In this document: positions 47,341 to 58,965 of the stretch, piece by piece
How positions within the stretch are numbered: the first letter of the stretch is position 1
How the letters are laid out: each line of letters begins with the position of its first letter
NCBI GenBank assembly: GCA_026027325.1
Contig: JAMSLZ010000003.1
Coordinates: 930,001-994,000, forward strand
Origin: Actinomucor elegans
Taxonomy: Eukaryota; Mucoromycota; Mucoromycetes; Mucorales; Mucoraceae
Direction: 5' to 3'
Length of the DNA: 64,000 nt
The notes under the pieces: model-generated
Seen by the model: the letters and a program-made list of their open reading frames with translations, nothing else
What the model was told of the DNA's origin: nothing
Database searches by the model: none
Translations under genes and position numbers: made by a program

Positions 47341-48695
47341 TTAGGTATTGGATGGGTCCTTTGTAGTCTTGGGTCGACCTCTAGCCTTTTGTGCAGCATT
47401 TGCTCTTCGTCTAGGCTTCTTTTTCTCTTCTTCATCAAGCTGTGCGTCTTCAAATCCGTAAGGGTTCTTTGCTCTTCTAGAGCCACGGGTGTCTGATGAA
47501 TACATTTTCCATTCACCTATCAATCCTTCTCTGACGGATTCTTGCGTAAACCAAAGCAAGATGTCTTGAGCTGTTTCTCTATCTTGAGGTCTTGTCTTGA
47601 GACATTTGAGTAATAGTTGGCGACTGAGTTCACCGTGCACTTCACCTTCTAGAGCGCGTTGAATTCGATAGTCGTCTTCTGCTACATAACGAAGACCTTG
47701 GAGATCAGTGTCTAGAATGCCTCTCCAAGGTTCCGTATCCGTAAACAGTTTCCAGATCATGACTCCGATAGAATACATGTCTTCGGCTTGCGGATGAATT
47801 AACCAAGGTAATACTTGATTATCTGATCTAGTCTTGGGCAAGGTTTGAATAGATCTATTGCAATACATCAGTCATAATTCAACATATCAACGGCTCTACA
47901 TACCTATACATTCGGTAGCCATGATCTGGCTTGCCTTTGACCCAAGGTAAAGATTCGCACCAAACGTCTAGTTCTTCCTTGGTCTCTGGCACGACATCGC
48001 CATCGTATTCCCATTCAGCACGAGGTACATCGACAAACCAATCCCGAACGTCGTGCGCTTCACAGAATACAGCTTTTCCAAAATCGATCAAGTAAAGGTA
48101 TACTTTTTCGCTGCCGTCTTCCAAGAACTGCCCTTCTAATATATTAACCATGATATTGACTTCTGAAAGATCTCTGTGAGCGAGGCCTGCCTCATGAATG
48201 GTCTTCATACAGATAAGCATTTGATAAATGACATCGTATTTTTGATAGGCAGACAATCGGTGGTGAGAATGAACGTGTGCGTATTGCTTTAAAGTAGTTT
48301 GATATCTATTAAGCTGTTAATATATATACGGGCTAGTCAACACTACATACCTTGTCATGGACAAACCAGCTACATCGCCATTGTCATTATACAAGACTTC
48401 TCTCATTTGGGCCATGTGCGGTAAGTTTCTCAGTTTCCTACATATCAATTAGTAAGCCTTATTGATTTTCGGTTCATTAAACAGCTTACATAAGACAGGC
48501 CACTTCAGTAATGCGCTGATACATTGTCATTTGTCTAAATGCTTGTACTACTATATCATCAAAAAAGTATACGCGCTTAAAGAAACCCTCAGAGTTAGGT
48601 GAGTTCCAATTGATATGGCCATGCACCGATATATTCCTAATTAAAACACCTTTGCTTGTGCACACTAAGACATATTTAGCTTACAGGGAATACAT
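47341..48695 (-). CDS. protein kinase-like protein with basic AT-hook-like tail
   Basis: I model five exons on the minus strand: 48695-48685, 48636-48490, 48437-48351, 48305-47904, 47854-47341, giving 386 residues. The kinase C-lobe is clear: LICMKTIHEAGLAHRDLSEV continuing NIMV (catalytic HRD with Asn, but Ser where HRDLK has Lys), YLIDFGKAVF (DFG), EDMYSIGVMIWKLFTDTEPW (helix F region) and LLKCLKTRPQDRETAQDIL. The N-lobe is short: there is no glycine-rich loop, and RVYFFDDIVVQAF has Gln where the ATP-binding Lys would be expected. The tail ends KPRRRANAAQKARGRPKTTK, resembling a nuclear basic/AT-hook element. The first coding exon is only 11 nt and its ATG sits 7 nt beyond the stop of the bromodomain gene, so the true 5' end may differ. 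It is either a divergent kinase or a pseudokinase. Confidence 0.7.
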
Positions 48696-48702
48696 GCTTA
48701 CA

Positions 48703-51217
48703 TTAACTATTACCATTAAATAGCTTTTTCCAGACTTCATGTGCAACCTCTTGAGTGCCTAAACGCTGTGTGTTTGATACTGTTTCTGTTTTAACTTCAA
48801 TTTCCATTTTGGCTTGTGGTGTATGTTTTTCATCATCAGAACCTTCATCAGCTTCCATGGCTTCCTCTTCTTTCGTTTTCAGCATACGTTGTTGAATGAC
48901 AGACGGACGAAGAAGTTCCTGTTCAGCCTTTGTCTCAACATTGACCATAGTCTCGCTACTTGAAGCAACAGGTGCAGGCTCTGGTTCAGGCAATCCCAGA
49001 ATCTGTCGTACAACCTTCTTCAATAACTTTTTGGTGGTTGCGTTGTGATGGCCACTTTTATCATCGATTGCCATTTTGGAAGTAGCAAACATCCTTCTAA
49101 AGTAATCGCGTTCAATAGTTTCGTTCACTTCAAAAGAAATACGGTTCACTACACGTAATGGTCTCAGGTGAATCCAGCCTTTGGGTGCGAAATCGTCTGT
49201 ACATTCATTAATTTGATCAATGTCAAACAATTCACTGGCAGGATAAGCCAAAATCATGTCGGTTTCGATACAAATGTTTTTACTACTACGCACTCGGTTG
49301 GTTTTGGTATTGTAAAAGATGGCAAGTACACCTTGTGAGCGGATTTGACGTAGCAGCGTACGGTTTTTTGCAATGTAAAAGCGAGGAACTAACAAGTGAT
49401 TACCATCTAGATCTGATTTCATACGTTCGACAGCTTGAAAGAATGGACCGTTGAGTTGCAAATACAATAGTTTTTCGTTCGTAAATCCTTTAGGCTTGCG
49501 TGCTTTAGGTTCTAATGGTGATAGAGCTGAAATAGCATAGACAGTGCTGGCCTCTGAAAATACTTGGTCCAGAGGTGGATAAGAAAAATCGGATTCTTCT
49601 GGTAGCGTGTTAGTTGGATCAAATTTGAAATCATGTGCACTGGAAGATTGCTGCTGTTTTCTGTTACTTGATAGTTAGTATCATTCTATACTTTAATGTA
49701 TAAACACTCACCTAATCTGTCTTTTAATATCCATCACAATCTTGGTGAATAGCTTCTCCAAGTTATCTGCATGTTTAGGAATAGTGCCTGCATTTCGATG
49801 AAAGGCTCTAGCATTCTTCCAAATTAACTGCATATCCTTTTCGAATCTAGCAAATTTGGTGTATTTTCCACGCCAGACGTTCTCTTCAATGGTATACAAG
49901 TCCATTGGATTTTTGATCTCTTGATGGTACAAGAATGCAGTGTCAGGTACAGGTTGAATGAAAGGCCAGCAGTCTGGTGTTGACAAGAGCATATTTAAAA
50001 TGTATCGATACAACCGCAAGAATAAACGCGTAACATTATGAGGAGGTTCATATTTGACGCGTGTTAAATCTATGATATCGTCCGTTGCTGCAGCTGACAG
50101 TTTAACTCGTTCTTCGCAGACATTTTCAGTCGATGATTGTTCAGTTAATAGTGTATGAATGAGAATGTTCTTACTACGCAAGCCTGCCACAATCATACGT
50201 TGCAGTGCTACCAGATCGCCATTGGAGATCTGCGAACCAAGAGTTTGTGACACATCCTTGTCGCCTGAGGTACCCAATACCATGGTGGTAATGAGCTGCA
50301 TAGCTGCTGCGGGAAGCACTTGCTGTGAATCTGTTGGTAAGGGATCTTGAATATCGACAACGGGTAGTTCCTCAAATGACAAGTAGACGCCCAAGGTGCG
50401 CAAAGTGGCCACTGTCAAACGACGCAAGTTTGTCACGTCCAAATCAGGTTTCATGGGGTCTTTCAGATCATCAAATATGGGAGAATCCAAAGATTCGATG
50501 TGTTTAGCAAAATGCAAACGCAGCTGAGGTCGAGGAGGAATAACAGGCGCTTTCTTCATTGGAGGTAGTGGATTTTGATGCATTGGCATGGTCTGCAATG
50601 CTATAGGCGTGTGATGCATTATCATGGGCGCTGGTGGTGGTGAAGGAGAAGAAATTACCATAGGCGCCATGTTGGTGCCGCCAGTAATATTCGGTAAAGA
50701 AAATGAAGCGATAATAGAAGAATTGCTTGCAGACATCTGCTGATTTGATTGTACTGGTGATATACTACTGCTTCTATTATTCATAGGTGAAGGTGATAGT
50801 GTTAGCTGTTGGATAGAAGGATTGACAGATGAAATCGTATGATTGCTGGGACTACTACTTGAACTGGCAGCCATAGCAATGGGTGCCTGAATACCTTGTT
50901 GATTTGGAGAAGCCTGCTGAGGCATTGGCGGCATCTGTCTAAAGTTGCTATTACTAAAAGATGGCTGCGGTGTATAATACTGCTGCTGTTGAGGAATGAA
51001 CTCACTATTATTCATCATGATGGGTGATCTTGATCGTTTTCTATTCATCAAAGGCGCGTTATTTTGCTGTTGCTGCTGCTGCTGTTGTTGTTGCTGTTGT
51101 TGCTGTTGTTGATGATGATGATGTTGCTGTTGATGATGGTGTTGCTGTTGCTGTTGTTGTTGTTGTTGTTGTTGTTGCTGTTGTTGTTGCTGTTGCTGTT
51201 GCTGTAGCTGCTGCTGT

Positions 51218-51276
<59 letters not shown>

Positions 51277-51277
51277 T

Positions 51278-51309
<32 letters not shown>

Positions 51310-51709
51310 TGATGGATGTGGAGGTGGAGGTGGAGGTGGTAATTCAGGCGATGATAATAGCATACTGATCGAGTTTTCTTGTCGGTCTTTATTATTATCA
51401 TTCGACTGATGCTGATGAATATCTATTAACAGTATAAATAGGAGATCGTCTCTGAAACCTTTCTTAATAGTTACCTTGCATAGCTAAACTCTCGCGAAAC
51501 AATTTATCCACCAAATCATCGTCCTCGTCTGGCAAATCAGACGTTGAAGTAGTCTGGGTGAAGTCAGTAAAGGGCTGTGGACCGTTGGTCTCGTCAGTCG
51601 GCATTAGAGGTTCGAGCGATTGAAGTTTCCATAATAGTTGCATGTTATCTACGAAACCATTCACTCCAACAGGGGAATCGTTGTTTTCCCTTAATGCCCA
51701 ATTGTCCAT
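48703..51709 (-). CDS. polyglutamine bromodomain protein
   Basis: Three exons on the minus strand: 51709-51475, 51422-49712, 49660-48703, giving 967 residues. An acidic N-terminus (DLPDEDDDLVDKLFRESLAM) is followed by Pro/His sequence and a Gln/His tract of about 80 residues (about 116-198, coded by mixed CAG/CAA). A Ser/Pro/Met-rich disordered region, a helical region (RLHFAKHIESLDSPIFDDLK) and one bromodomain at about 548-645 follow. The bromodomain shows RLYRYILNMLLSTPDCWPFI, IKNPMDLYTIEENVWRGKYT, and KNARAFHRNAGTIPKHADNL, so the acetyl-lysine Asn position is occupied by a His-Arg-Asn context. An additional C-terminal region contains LNGPFFQAVERMKSDLDGNH and an acidic Glu/Asp patch. Likely a chromatin or transcription cofactor; the exact complex is not evident. 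Confidence 0.85.
51061..51312 (-). repeat. CAG/CAA trinucleotide tract coding polyQ/H
   Basis: About 80 Gln codons with a few His and one Leu inside the bromodomain gene. Mixed CAG and CAA usage suggests selection for the protein tract rather than pure slippage. It creates long valine/alanine and Asn/Ser ORFs in other frames. Confidence 0.95.
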
Positions 51710-52716
51710 CAAGAATAAAAATTGTTGACCAATAGAATAATATAAAGAAACTGTTTCTTCGTGTTCGCTTGCGTTATTCTTGGCCGATCGTACCCAAGTT
51801 TTTTTTGTTTTTAATAGCCCTTACTCTGTGTATTTGAAAAGGTGAAGCTACCTTTTCTTGGTTTGTTTGTTAGAAAGAAGGAAATAAGGGTTTATTTTCC
51901 TTTTTTAATAAAAAGAAAAAAGATAAATAAGAACAAATGGATGGAATCAAAGCTATTGCACAGCTTTAGCTTCAAGACGCACACCACAGAATTTTTCTTG
52001 AAAACTTCTAGTCCCGATAAACTGACCTTCTCCGTGACGTAATACAACAGCTACTCAATTGGGAAGACTGTCCAATCGACTTGAATGCTTCGGTTTCATT
52101 TGGATTCTCGAAAGGTATACTTTTAATTACTTGGTTATTTGATAGTGCATATCACGTTTTTAGACGCAGATTTCATAAATGAAACATGTTCCTTGCATCC
52201 CAAAGTATTTTTGTACGAGCCTTTCGATTTGATGCTGAAAATCGAAAAATCATATCGTCTGTACATAACCGTGAATAGATCGTATTCTTTGTAGGTAGTT
52301 TAATGCATTTTAAATGTAGTTCGATGCCCAATTGAAATAATCGAAAGGTTTATTAAGAGACTTGGTGTTGATTGTGACGTTTTGATTATACAAAGATCGC
52401 GTCAAAGTACATATCGCGATTGAGAAGAATCAAATTTCCATGTTCCTGATGTTCATTCTCCTTTCATCCAATCAATAGCAATTTCCAGATCGACATTTAA
52501 ACTATATTTACGGTATATGTCCTCCGACCACCAATTAAAATACAGTCTAGAACTTTCGTTTTGTTTATTTATTTATTTTTTCATATCAAAAAGTCGATTT
52601 ATTGGCTTAGAACAAAAACTTGCAAATTGCGGCAATTCATTATTAATAGTTTTAAATTCCAAAATCAAATACAGCATGATATTTACACCATTTGATGGAC
52701 AATTCAATTTCTTACG

Positions 52717-52719
<3 letters not shown>

Positions 52720-52747
<28 letters not shown>
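52720..52747 (+). repeat. poly-T tract (28 nt)
   Basis: Uninterrupted homopolymer followed by an A run. Confidence 0.9.
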
Positions 52748-52754
<7 letters not shown>

Positions 52755-54094
52755 ACAATGTGTGCTTCATTAAACTTTTCATTACTCAACCGATAGCTCA
52801 TCCAATGCTCAATACATTTACTGGTCACCCTAGTCCTCTAGGGACCTTCCAAGGGCGCTTTCGTCGGCCTCAAGAATGGGAGGGATTTTGTGTTCCGTCC
52901 ATGCTCTACTTTGTTTCAATATTCAAAAATATGGAGCTGAGATAAAAAAGTTACATTTCAATAACTGTCGATGGGATTAATGATTGCGAATTAATCTCCT
53001 GTTTCATTCCATAGAATAAGCATTGGTTCAATTATTCAGATACTATTTTTTTTTTAAAAAAAGAAAAAAAAAGTTTTCTTACGTTTAGAGCTATAAACTG
53101 CAGAGAGACGAAGCTTGGTTATGTATAGATTACGAAGAAATGGGATCAAGATAGGACAAAGAAAAGATACATGACTAACTTGCGATTTCTTCCTTGGGCT
53201 TTAGAATTGAAAAAAATATAACTGATATTGTTATACTGACCTTTACTAATTATCTTTGAAGTCCATCATTCGAAGAAATGCGCGCATATACATTAGGACG
53301 TTGTGCTTTAAGCAAAGCCATATTTTGAAGGCCAGTATACTTATCTTTGAATACCAATATATCTAACAAGTATGATTCTTTAATACGAGATGTTCTATAT
53401 ATTCTGGACTTGAAGGCACCCTTTTGAAATGCTTTAGTAATATGCGTTTCTTTGATGTGCTTATGCATTTAAAACACCTGTTTACTTGTTTTTACTAATT
53501 TACAATACCATTTGTTTCGCACTTAAGGATTCCATGAAAACCACTTTAACTTCATTTCTTTAGGGTGTTGGATATATAAATATTTAATAAATGATTACAT
53601 TAGAACTGTTGCAATATCTTTAAATCATATAACGAAATTGTTTGGAACTGGGAAGAAGCATTTAGCTTAAATATCTGTAGCGTTGGTGCATCGACTAAAA
53701 CCATCTTGCCAAGTTTTAAGAGCCGTTTGACTATATAGACTTTAGTTTAAAGGTATAATCCATAGTGAAGATATATATGCACTATTAGGTAATATATATT
53801 TATATTTTTTTTTTGAAATACATTATTACCGTAAAAGCAAAACATCCCTGAACTGCAGGCAACTTACTGATAGTTGCAAACTTCAAACAAAATACCGCAT
53901 TATCTTACACCATTCGATACATATTTCAATTCTCTATAAAAATCTTTAAAATACGCTGCTGGTATCAAACCAATTTTTTTTTTAATTATTTATTTACTTA
54001 AAATCAGTTTAAACTATCTGGCCAAGAGAAACTTCAATGCCCTGAAACCAAAATTTATCCAGGCTTGAAAATTAGTATGGCGTGTCTTTCGATG

Positions 54095-54170
54095 CTAGAT
54101 TTCTTGAGCGATCTTGATCAGACATCGTATCAGATCCGTATCCCATGCTCAGAATGAGCAGTCGCGTCTG
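54095..54170 (+). repeat. family A repeat, copy 17
   Basis: TTCTTGAGCGATCTTGATCA, GACATCGTATCAGATCCGTA, then CATGCTCAGAATGAGCAGTC, with an intact small hairpin. Confidence 0.72.
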
Positions 54171-54780
54171 ATAAAATCATATATCTAACGTAAGCCTTTG
54201 TTGCATTAACTGATTTGTACACTTGTGTTAAATTATAAATCTCATTAATCAACCAAATAATACTTAGTGATACTACTGAAGCGAAAAGAGTACAATGGTG
54301 AATATCATTAGGAACAGCGATTTCCAAGGGAAAAGGGTAGCATTAAATCAACTGCCGACTGCACGTACCGCGTCGATCATCAGAGTTTTAACAAAATATC
54401 AGAACTTACAGTGGCCTAGGACTTAATACAAGCAAGTATTACCTTCGGCGTTTTTAGGGAGACATTATAAAAAAAGACATGTAAATATATATTTCATTGT
54501 TACTGAATTAGATACTTATTTCACTATACAGTAAGTATTATTTTTGGACGCGTCCTGTTACATGAAATCTATGCAATCCAGGCTTCATTGTGGCCTGTAT
54601 GCATACCAATTATCAGGATTGCAAATAAAAACCTATTCTGTCAAATGATATTAGGTAACAAATCTATAATTACTGACTGATGTTCCCCTTAATAAGTTTC
54701 TTCACCTTATTTCCCTTTTTTTTTTTTTTTTTTTTTTTTCTTTGGTTGCTTTTCTTTCCTTTATTTTCATCTATTTTTCT

Positions 54781-57502
54781 ATGGAAGCTTTACCTAATTC
54801 AAGAAAACTGAATGGTGTCTCGCTGGTAGAGTGCCTTCAACAAGATGCGATAGGTAAAACGAAGCTCTGTTGGCATGAAATGTATTAAAAAGGCCAGCGC
54901 GTTGTTTATTAGATAAAGATAAAAAATTCAATTCAATTGTTAAAGTACCAAATACTAAAAAAAACACTGATTATAATGACGCGAAAAGACACCCAGTATC
55001 AAAGGTATATATAATAATGATCTATATACAAAACAACTGACTCTTCATAGTCATTCAGAAGTTTCTTTAAGAAATTAAGAGGTGTAAAGTATATCAGACA
55101 ATAATACGATGTTATCAAAACTAATGTGCGAAGCTTCTAGACTACCACTGTACCGGATCAGCAGCAGGCAGGATATGCAAATCACAGCAAATCCTTACAA
55201 ACCCCTCCCAAAAGAACCACACCATGTTCATCCTCTTCCATAACTTCACATAACAAACAATCACACTTGAAATCAAAGCAGTATGCTTTGCCTGTCCTAG
55301 AAAACAGGAGTGCTGCTACTACCACCAGCAGCAAGAACAGACATACCATGGACTTTTCAGGCAAATGGTTTGAAGATGAATCAGGAGCGACACAAAACCA
55401 CGTTTTAAAAAGAGCAAACAGTCTATGTAATAGTTCAATTTACAGCACTTTTGCATCGACACAGCAACCGGCAAAAGAGGAACCTTCTCTTTTCACCACC
55501 TCTTCATCATCGTCTTCTTCGTCTTCCAGCTACGCGTCCTCCTGCATACAGCATATAACAGATAGTATTTCAGAATTGAAAACTTCAGAAAACAAAGGGG
55601 ATGACTTAATAGAAGAAAGAAAATACCATGAGCTACAGAAAAGGTTATGGCAAGAAGACCCAGCACTATGCTCAAAGGAAGAGATTGCAACCTATTTAGG
55701 TCAAAAGTAAGTCTGAATTTCTAACTTCTGTAAGGATATCTCATACGATTTTTGCTAGTTCGCAAGCGAGGTCTAGAGTTCTTTATTTGTACATGAGCAA
55801 TTTTGACTTTACAAACCAACGCCTTGACGTTGCATTCCGAGCGTTATGTGCCAAACTGTATCTCAAGGCCGAATCTCAGCAATTAGATCGAATTGTAGAA
55901 GCATTTGCTAAACGATATTATGTTTGTAATCCTGCAACACTATTGCATTGCTTTGATGTGGTGTATGCAGTTGCATACGCGCTTTTACTACTTAATACGG
56001 ACCTGCATTTGGTATCAGACTGGGCTCATAGGATGACAAAATCGAGCTTTGTCAAGAATACTATGGAGACAGTGCAGTCATTAGTCTTTCCTTACCTGCA
56101 GCGGAAGCGCTGCGTTTCTCTTGTAAGCACAGATTCGTCTTCTTATCATGTCAAAAGGAACGACAGCTCTCCTTCTTCTGTCATATCCTTTGAAGATACT
56201 CCTATTACCTCTAGCTGTAATAGTAGCCAGATCAGCGCGCATGGAAATGGTGCTTTCTTACAAAAACTAGACACCTTAAGATCAAATATTTCTTGGAAAA
56301 GTACAAATTCACAGCAAGTACAGCAGCATCATGATGGATTGACCCGTATGCAAAAAACCTGGCTAGCAGATATTGAGAATCTACTCAAGGTATTTTTTTT
56401 TTAAAAAAAAGTTTCAAGTATTATGTTGTTCATTCTTATATATATATATATATGTTTAGGATATCTATGTATCCGTCAAAAATCAAAAGATTGATCAGGC
56501 GGAAATTGTGAGTGTCCCTCAACTTCCAGCAATTCATCCACTACAAAGATCGAGGACTCTACCTAAAAATACCCCGCTAGAACCAAGCAATTCTGCCGGT
56601 AGAAAACGCCGTGGCGAATCAGTTGTCCTCACGTCACAAGACAAACTAATAAAAAAAGAAGAGCTTTTCAAACAAGGTCTTGTCATGCGCAAACATATTA
56701 TGGAAAGCACAGACAAACGAGCACGTCATCGGCAATGGCAACTGTGCTATTTAGTCATGACAGACACAGAGTTGATCATGTATAGACCCGTTCAACCCGC
56801 AACAGAAACTACGACTAAACAACGACGCAAAAGTCTTCATATTTGGCCGCCACCTACGCTACATAGCATATGGGCGAAGCATGGCAAGCAGATTTTACAG
56901 AAGCACCGCTAGCTACCGTCATGATGAACCATACCTATGCTTCGGTGATCCCTCCTCCAGGCTGGAGTTCTCACCATCCACATGTGTTTCGTTTGCATAC
57001 GGCTGAAGGCGGACTGTGGTTGTTTGAGTCAGTGGACCAATTCGCTACCCAAGCGTGGGCTGAAGCGTGCAATACGACTGCTGCCAAGATCAGCAAAGGA
57101 TCATTACCAGGCGCTGTGTCCAACATCGATTATGGTTGGGGACCCCAATGGGACAGTACTTCAAAACTATTCAAAGAAGTGCCTGTTTGGCATCCACCAA
57201 TGCCTTGTATGGTGAAAAGTACGCTTGATATCAAAGAGCAATGCTTGGACATTGAAAGGCAAATCTTCCAGTTAAATCAGCAATTAGATGATCATCGAGA
57301 ATTGAAATGGTCTGTTGATAGAAAGGTTAGTATATGGGTTTTTATTGCTAAATGTTGAACTAAACTCGATATATAGTTTGTTGAGAGTCATCAAGGCTGT
57401 ATGAATAGCACGCAAGCGCTGACCAACTGGGACAAGAAATTGCGTTATATCTTGATTGAATTGATCAAGCTTCGTTGCTATAAGGAAATCCTCGAGAAAT
57501 AG
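54781..57502 (+). CDS. Sec7-PH Arf guanine-nucleotide exchange factor
   Basis: Activates Arf-type GTPases at a membrane. Exons: 54781-54853, 54913-55004, 55051-55083, 55141-55706, 55759-56389, 56460-57325 and 57377-57502. The Sec7 domain runs from about residue 230: NFDFTNQRLDVAFRALC, YLKAESQQLDRIVEAFAKRY (catalytic Glu in KAESQQ), and VYAVAYALLLLNTDLH. A PH domain follows (FKQGLVMRKHIMES, RQWQLCYLVMTDTELIMYRP, then PPPGWSSHHPHVFRLHT), then a coiled region ending ELIKLRCYKEILEK. The domain order matches fungal Syt1/Yel1-type and EFA6-like factors. The reading frame shifts inside the PH domain near 56833-56880: either an unusual 47-nt intron (56833-56879, donor GTCTTC) or a single missing base in the GGG at 56872. 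The intron version gives 779 residues. Confidence 0.85.
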
Positions 57503-57681
57503 ATTTGACAATTGTAAAAGCAACTCTATAATACAACTGCTGCTGGATTCAGTACTTAAATCTCCTATGATTTGCTATTTAATATTCAACTTAATTCTTC
57601 TTAATTAGTACTACTTGATAACAAGGGCACAGCTAAATAGTGGGTATAACCTATAATCATTTAGTAGTAGCAGTAGCAGTA

Positions 57682-57682
<1 letters not shown>

Positions 57683-57714
<32 letters not shown>
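57683..57714. repeat. (TAA)n microsatellite
   Basis: About ten TAA units preceded by a (TAG/CAG) stretch. Confidence 0.9.
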
Positions 57715-58387
57715 TGCATTTCCAACAGTCTACATTCTTCTATAGCTGCTATGTGTCTTTAAGTCAAAGCACAAAAGCCCTCCTATCTGTTATTGTGATC
57801 ATATTCATTTGTACTTTTTTAAAATGTTTTGATTCTCCTTTGTTACATCCCCTTTTAATACTTCTTGCAGTGAATACAAACAAAGACTATTGCTACAGAT
57901 ATGTCTATTATTCATTACCCACTCAACTCCTTGTTCATTTTATATCTCGCTTTAACCATCTACAGACTGCGATCCCAGACAGTCGTTTCAACCTAAAAGT
58001 ATAGAGTATTGCTTTATTCATTGCATATGTATACAGTTTGTCTATGAGATGGTTGTGCTTAGTTTAATACCTTAATAGGAAAACTCTTCGATCGTGCCAA
58101 GTTTATATTTCATTCTAGCTATATATATCTTGTGTGCTGGAGATCTCAAAACTGGTTTGCTCCAAAATACATGCATAATAGATACTCGAGATACATTTGA
58201 GAAAAAAGGGAAAATATTCATTTAGCCTGGATGCATCTAATTCTTGAGTGCTTTGAGCATACGATTGGCTCACGATATGATATATACTTCTAATCATGAC
58301 AAATCGAGATTTTTTATACTAGACTAAGATCACTTGTAAATATATGATATGCATATTTATTGTATAAGAGTAAATCTAAGATTTTGG

Positions 58388-58460
58388 TAGATGAAGCAGC
58401 TCATTCTGTGCATGGACTATTGATCAGATGTGAAATGGACCGAGATCATTGCGAGATCTA
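58388..58460 (-). repeat. family A repeat, copy 18
   Basis: GTAGATGAAGCAGCTCATTC, ATCAGATGTGAAATGGACCG, then AGATCATTGCGAGATCT. Confidence 0.75.
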
Positions 58461-58552
58461 TTAATTATTGATCTAAGCGAGATGCATATAGCTCATAGTT
58501 GAATGTTGGCCAATAGAAGATGTCCTTTATATTTTGGTTGAACAAAAGCCTT

Positions 58553-58610
58553 AATAGATGAAGTAATTCATTCTGAGCATGTCATATTTAGCCCAATGGA
58601 AGATTGATTA
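58553..58610 (-). repeat. family A repeat, copy 19
   Basis: AATAGATGAAGTAATTCATT, then CTGAGCATGTCATATTT; the right half is diverged. Confidence 0.6.
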
Positions 58611-58884
58611 ACTCAAAGTCAACGTCCTTGATATACTCTCTCGCGCGCCATCCTCCATATGACATGCCTACTGAAATAAGTACTATAAATCCACCCCAAT
58701 AGATAACCAGATTGTACTCAACCAGGCGGTTCAAAGAATTCTACTTATTTTTACGTATAATTCCATATAGATCACAGCTGCCTTTCTCAAGATAAGTCAC
58801 TATGCTCTGCTACTTGGCTCTCCCTTTTTTCTTTATGAGTTTATTCCTAATATTAATAGTAAATGCTCATGCTTACAAAAAAAA

Positions 58885-58965
58885 GTGACATATTTTCAAA
58901 CTTTCTTTTTTATTTCTAAAGCATTTCAAGGGCATAGCCAATTAATAATATAGGCTTTGTGTATG
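58885..58965 (+). repeat. family B repeat, copy 2
   Basis: TATTTTCAAACTTTCTTTTT, then GCATTTCAAGGGCATAGCCA, then ATTAATAATATAGGCTT. Confidence 0.5.

Larger units (their letters stand above)
51710..54780. other. 3.1 kb gap between divergent bromodomain and Sec7 genes
   Basis: No supported gene. Contains poly-T tracts at 52720-52747 and 54716-54739, and a family A repeat at 54095-54170. The second poly-T lies 40 bp before the Sec7 gene start and may act as a nucleosome-depleting promoter element. Confidence 0.5.

Noticed and set aside
51024..51401. Val/Ala-rich plus-strand ORF and Asn/Ser-rich minus-strand ORF
   Set aside because: Other-frame readings of the CAG/CAA tract in the bromodomain gene.
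57714..58004. 96-codon hydrophobic ORF after the TAA microsatellite
   Set aside because: Starts inside a microsatellite flank and has no recognisable family or promoter; hydrophobicity follows from T-rich DNA.
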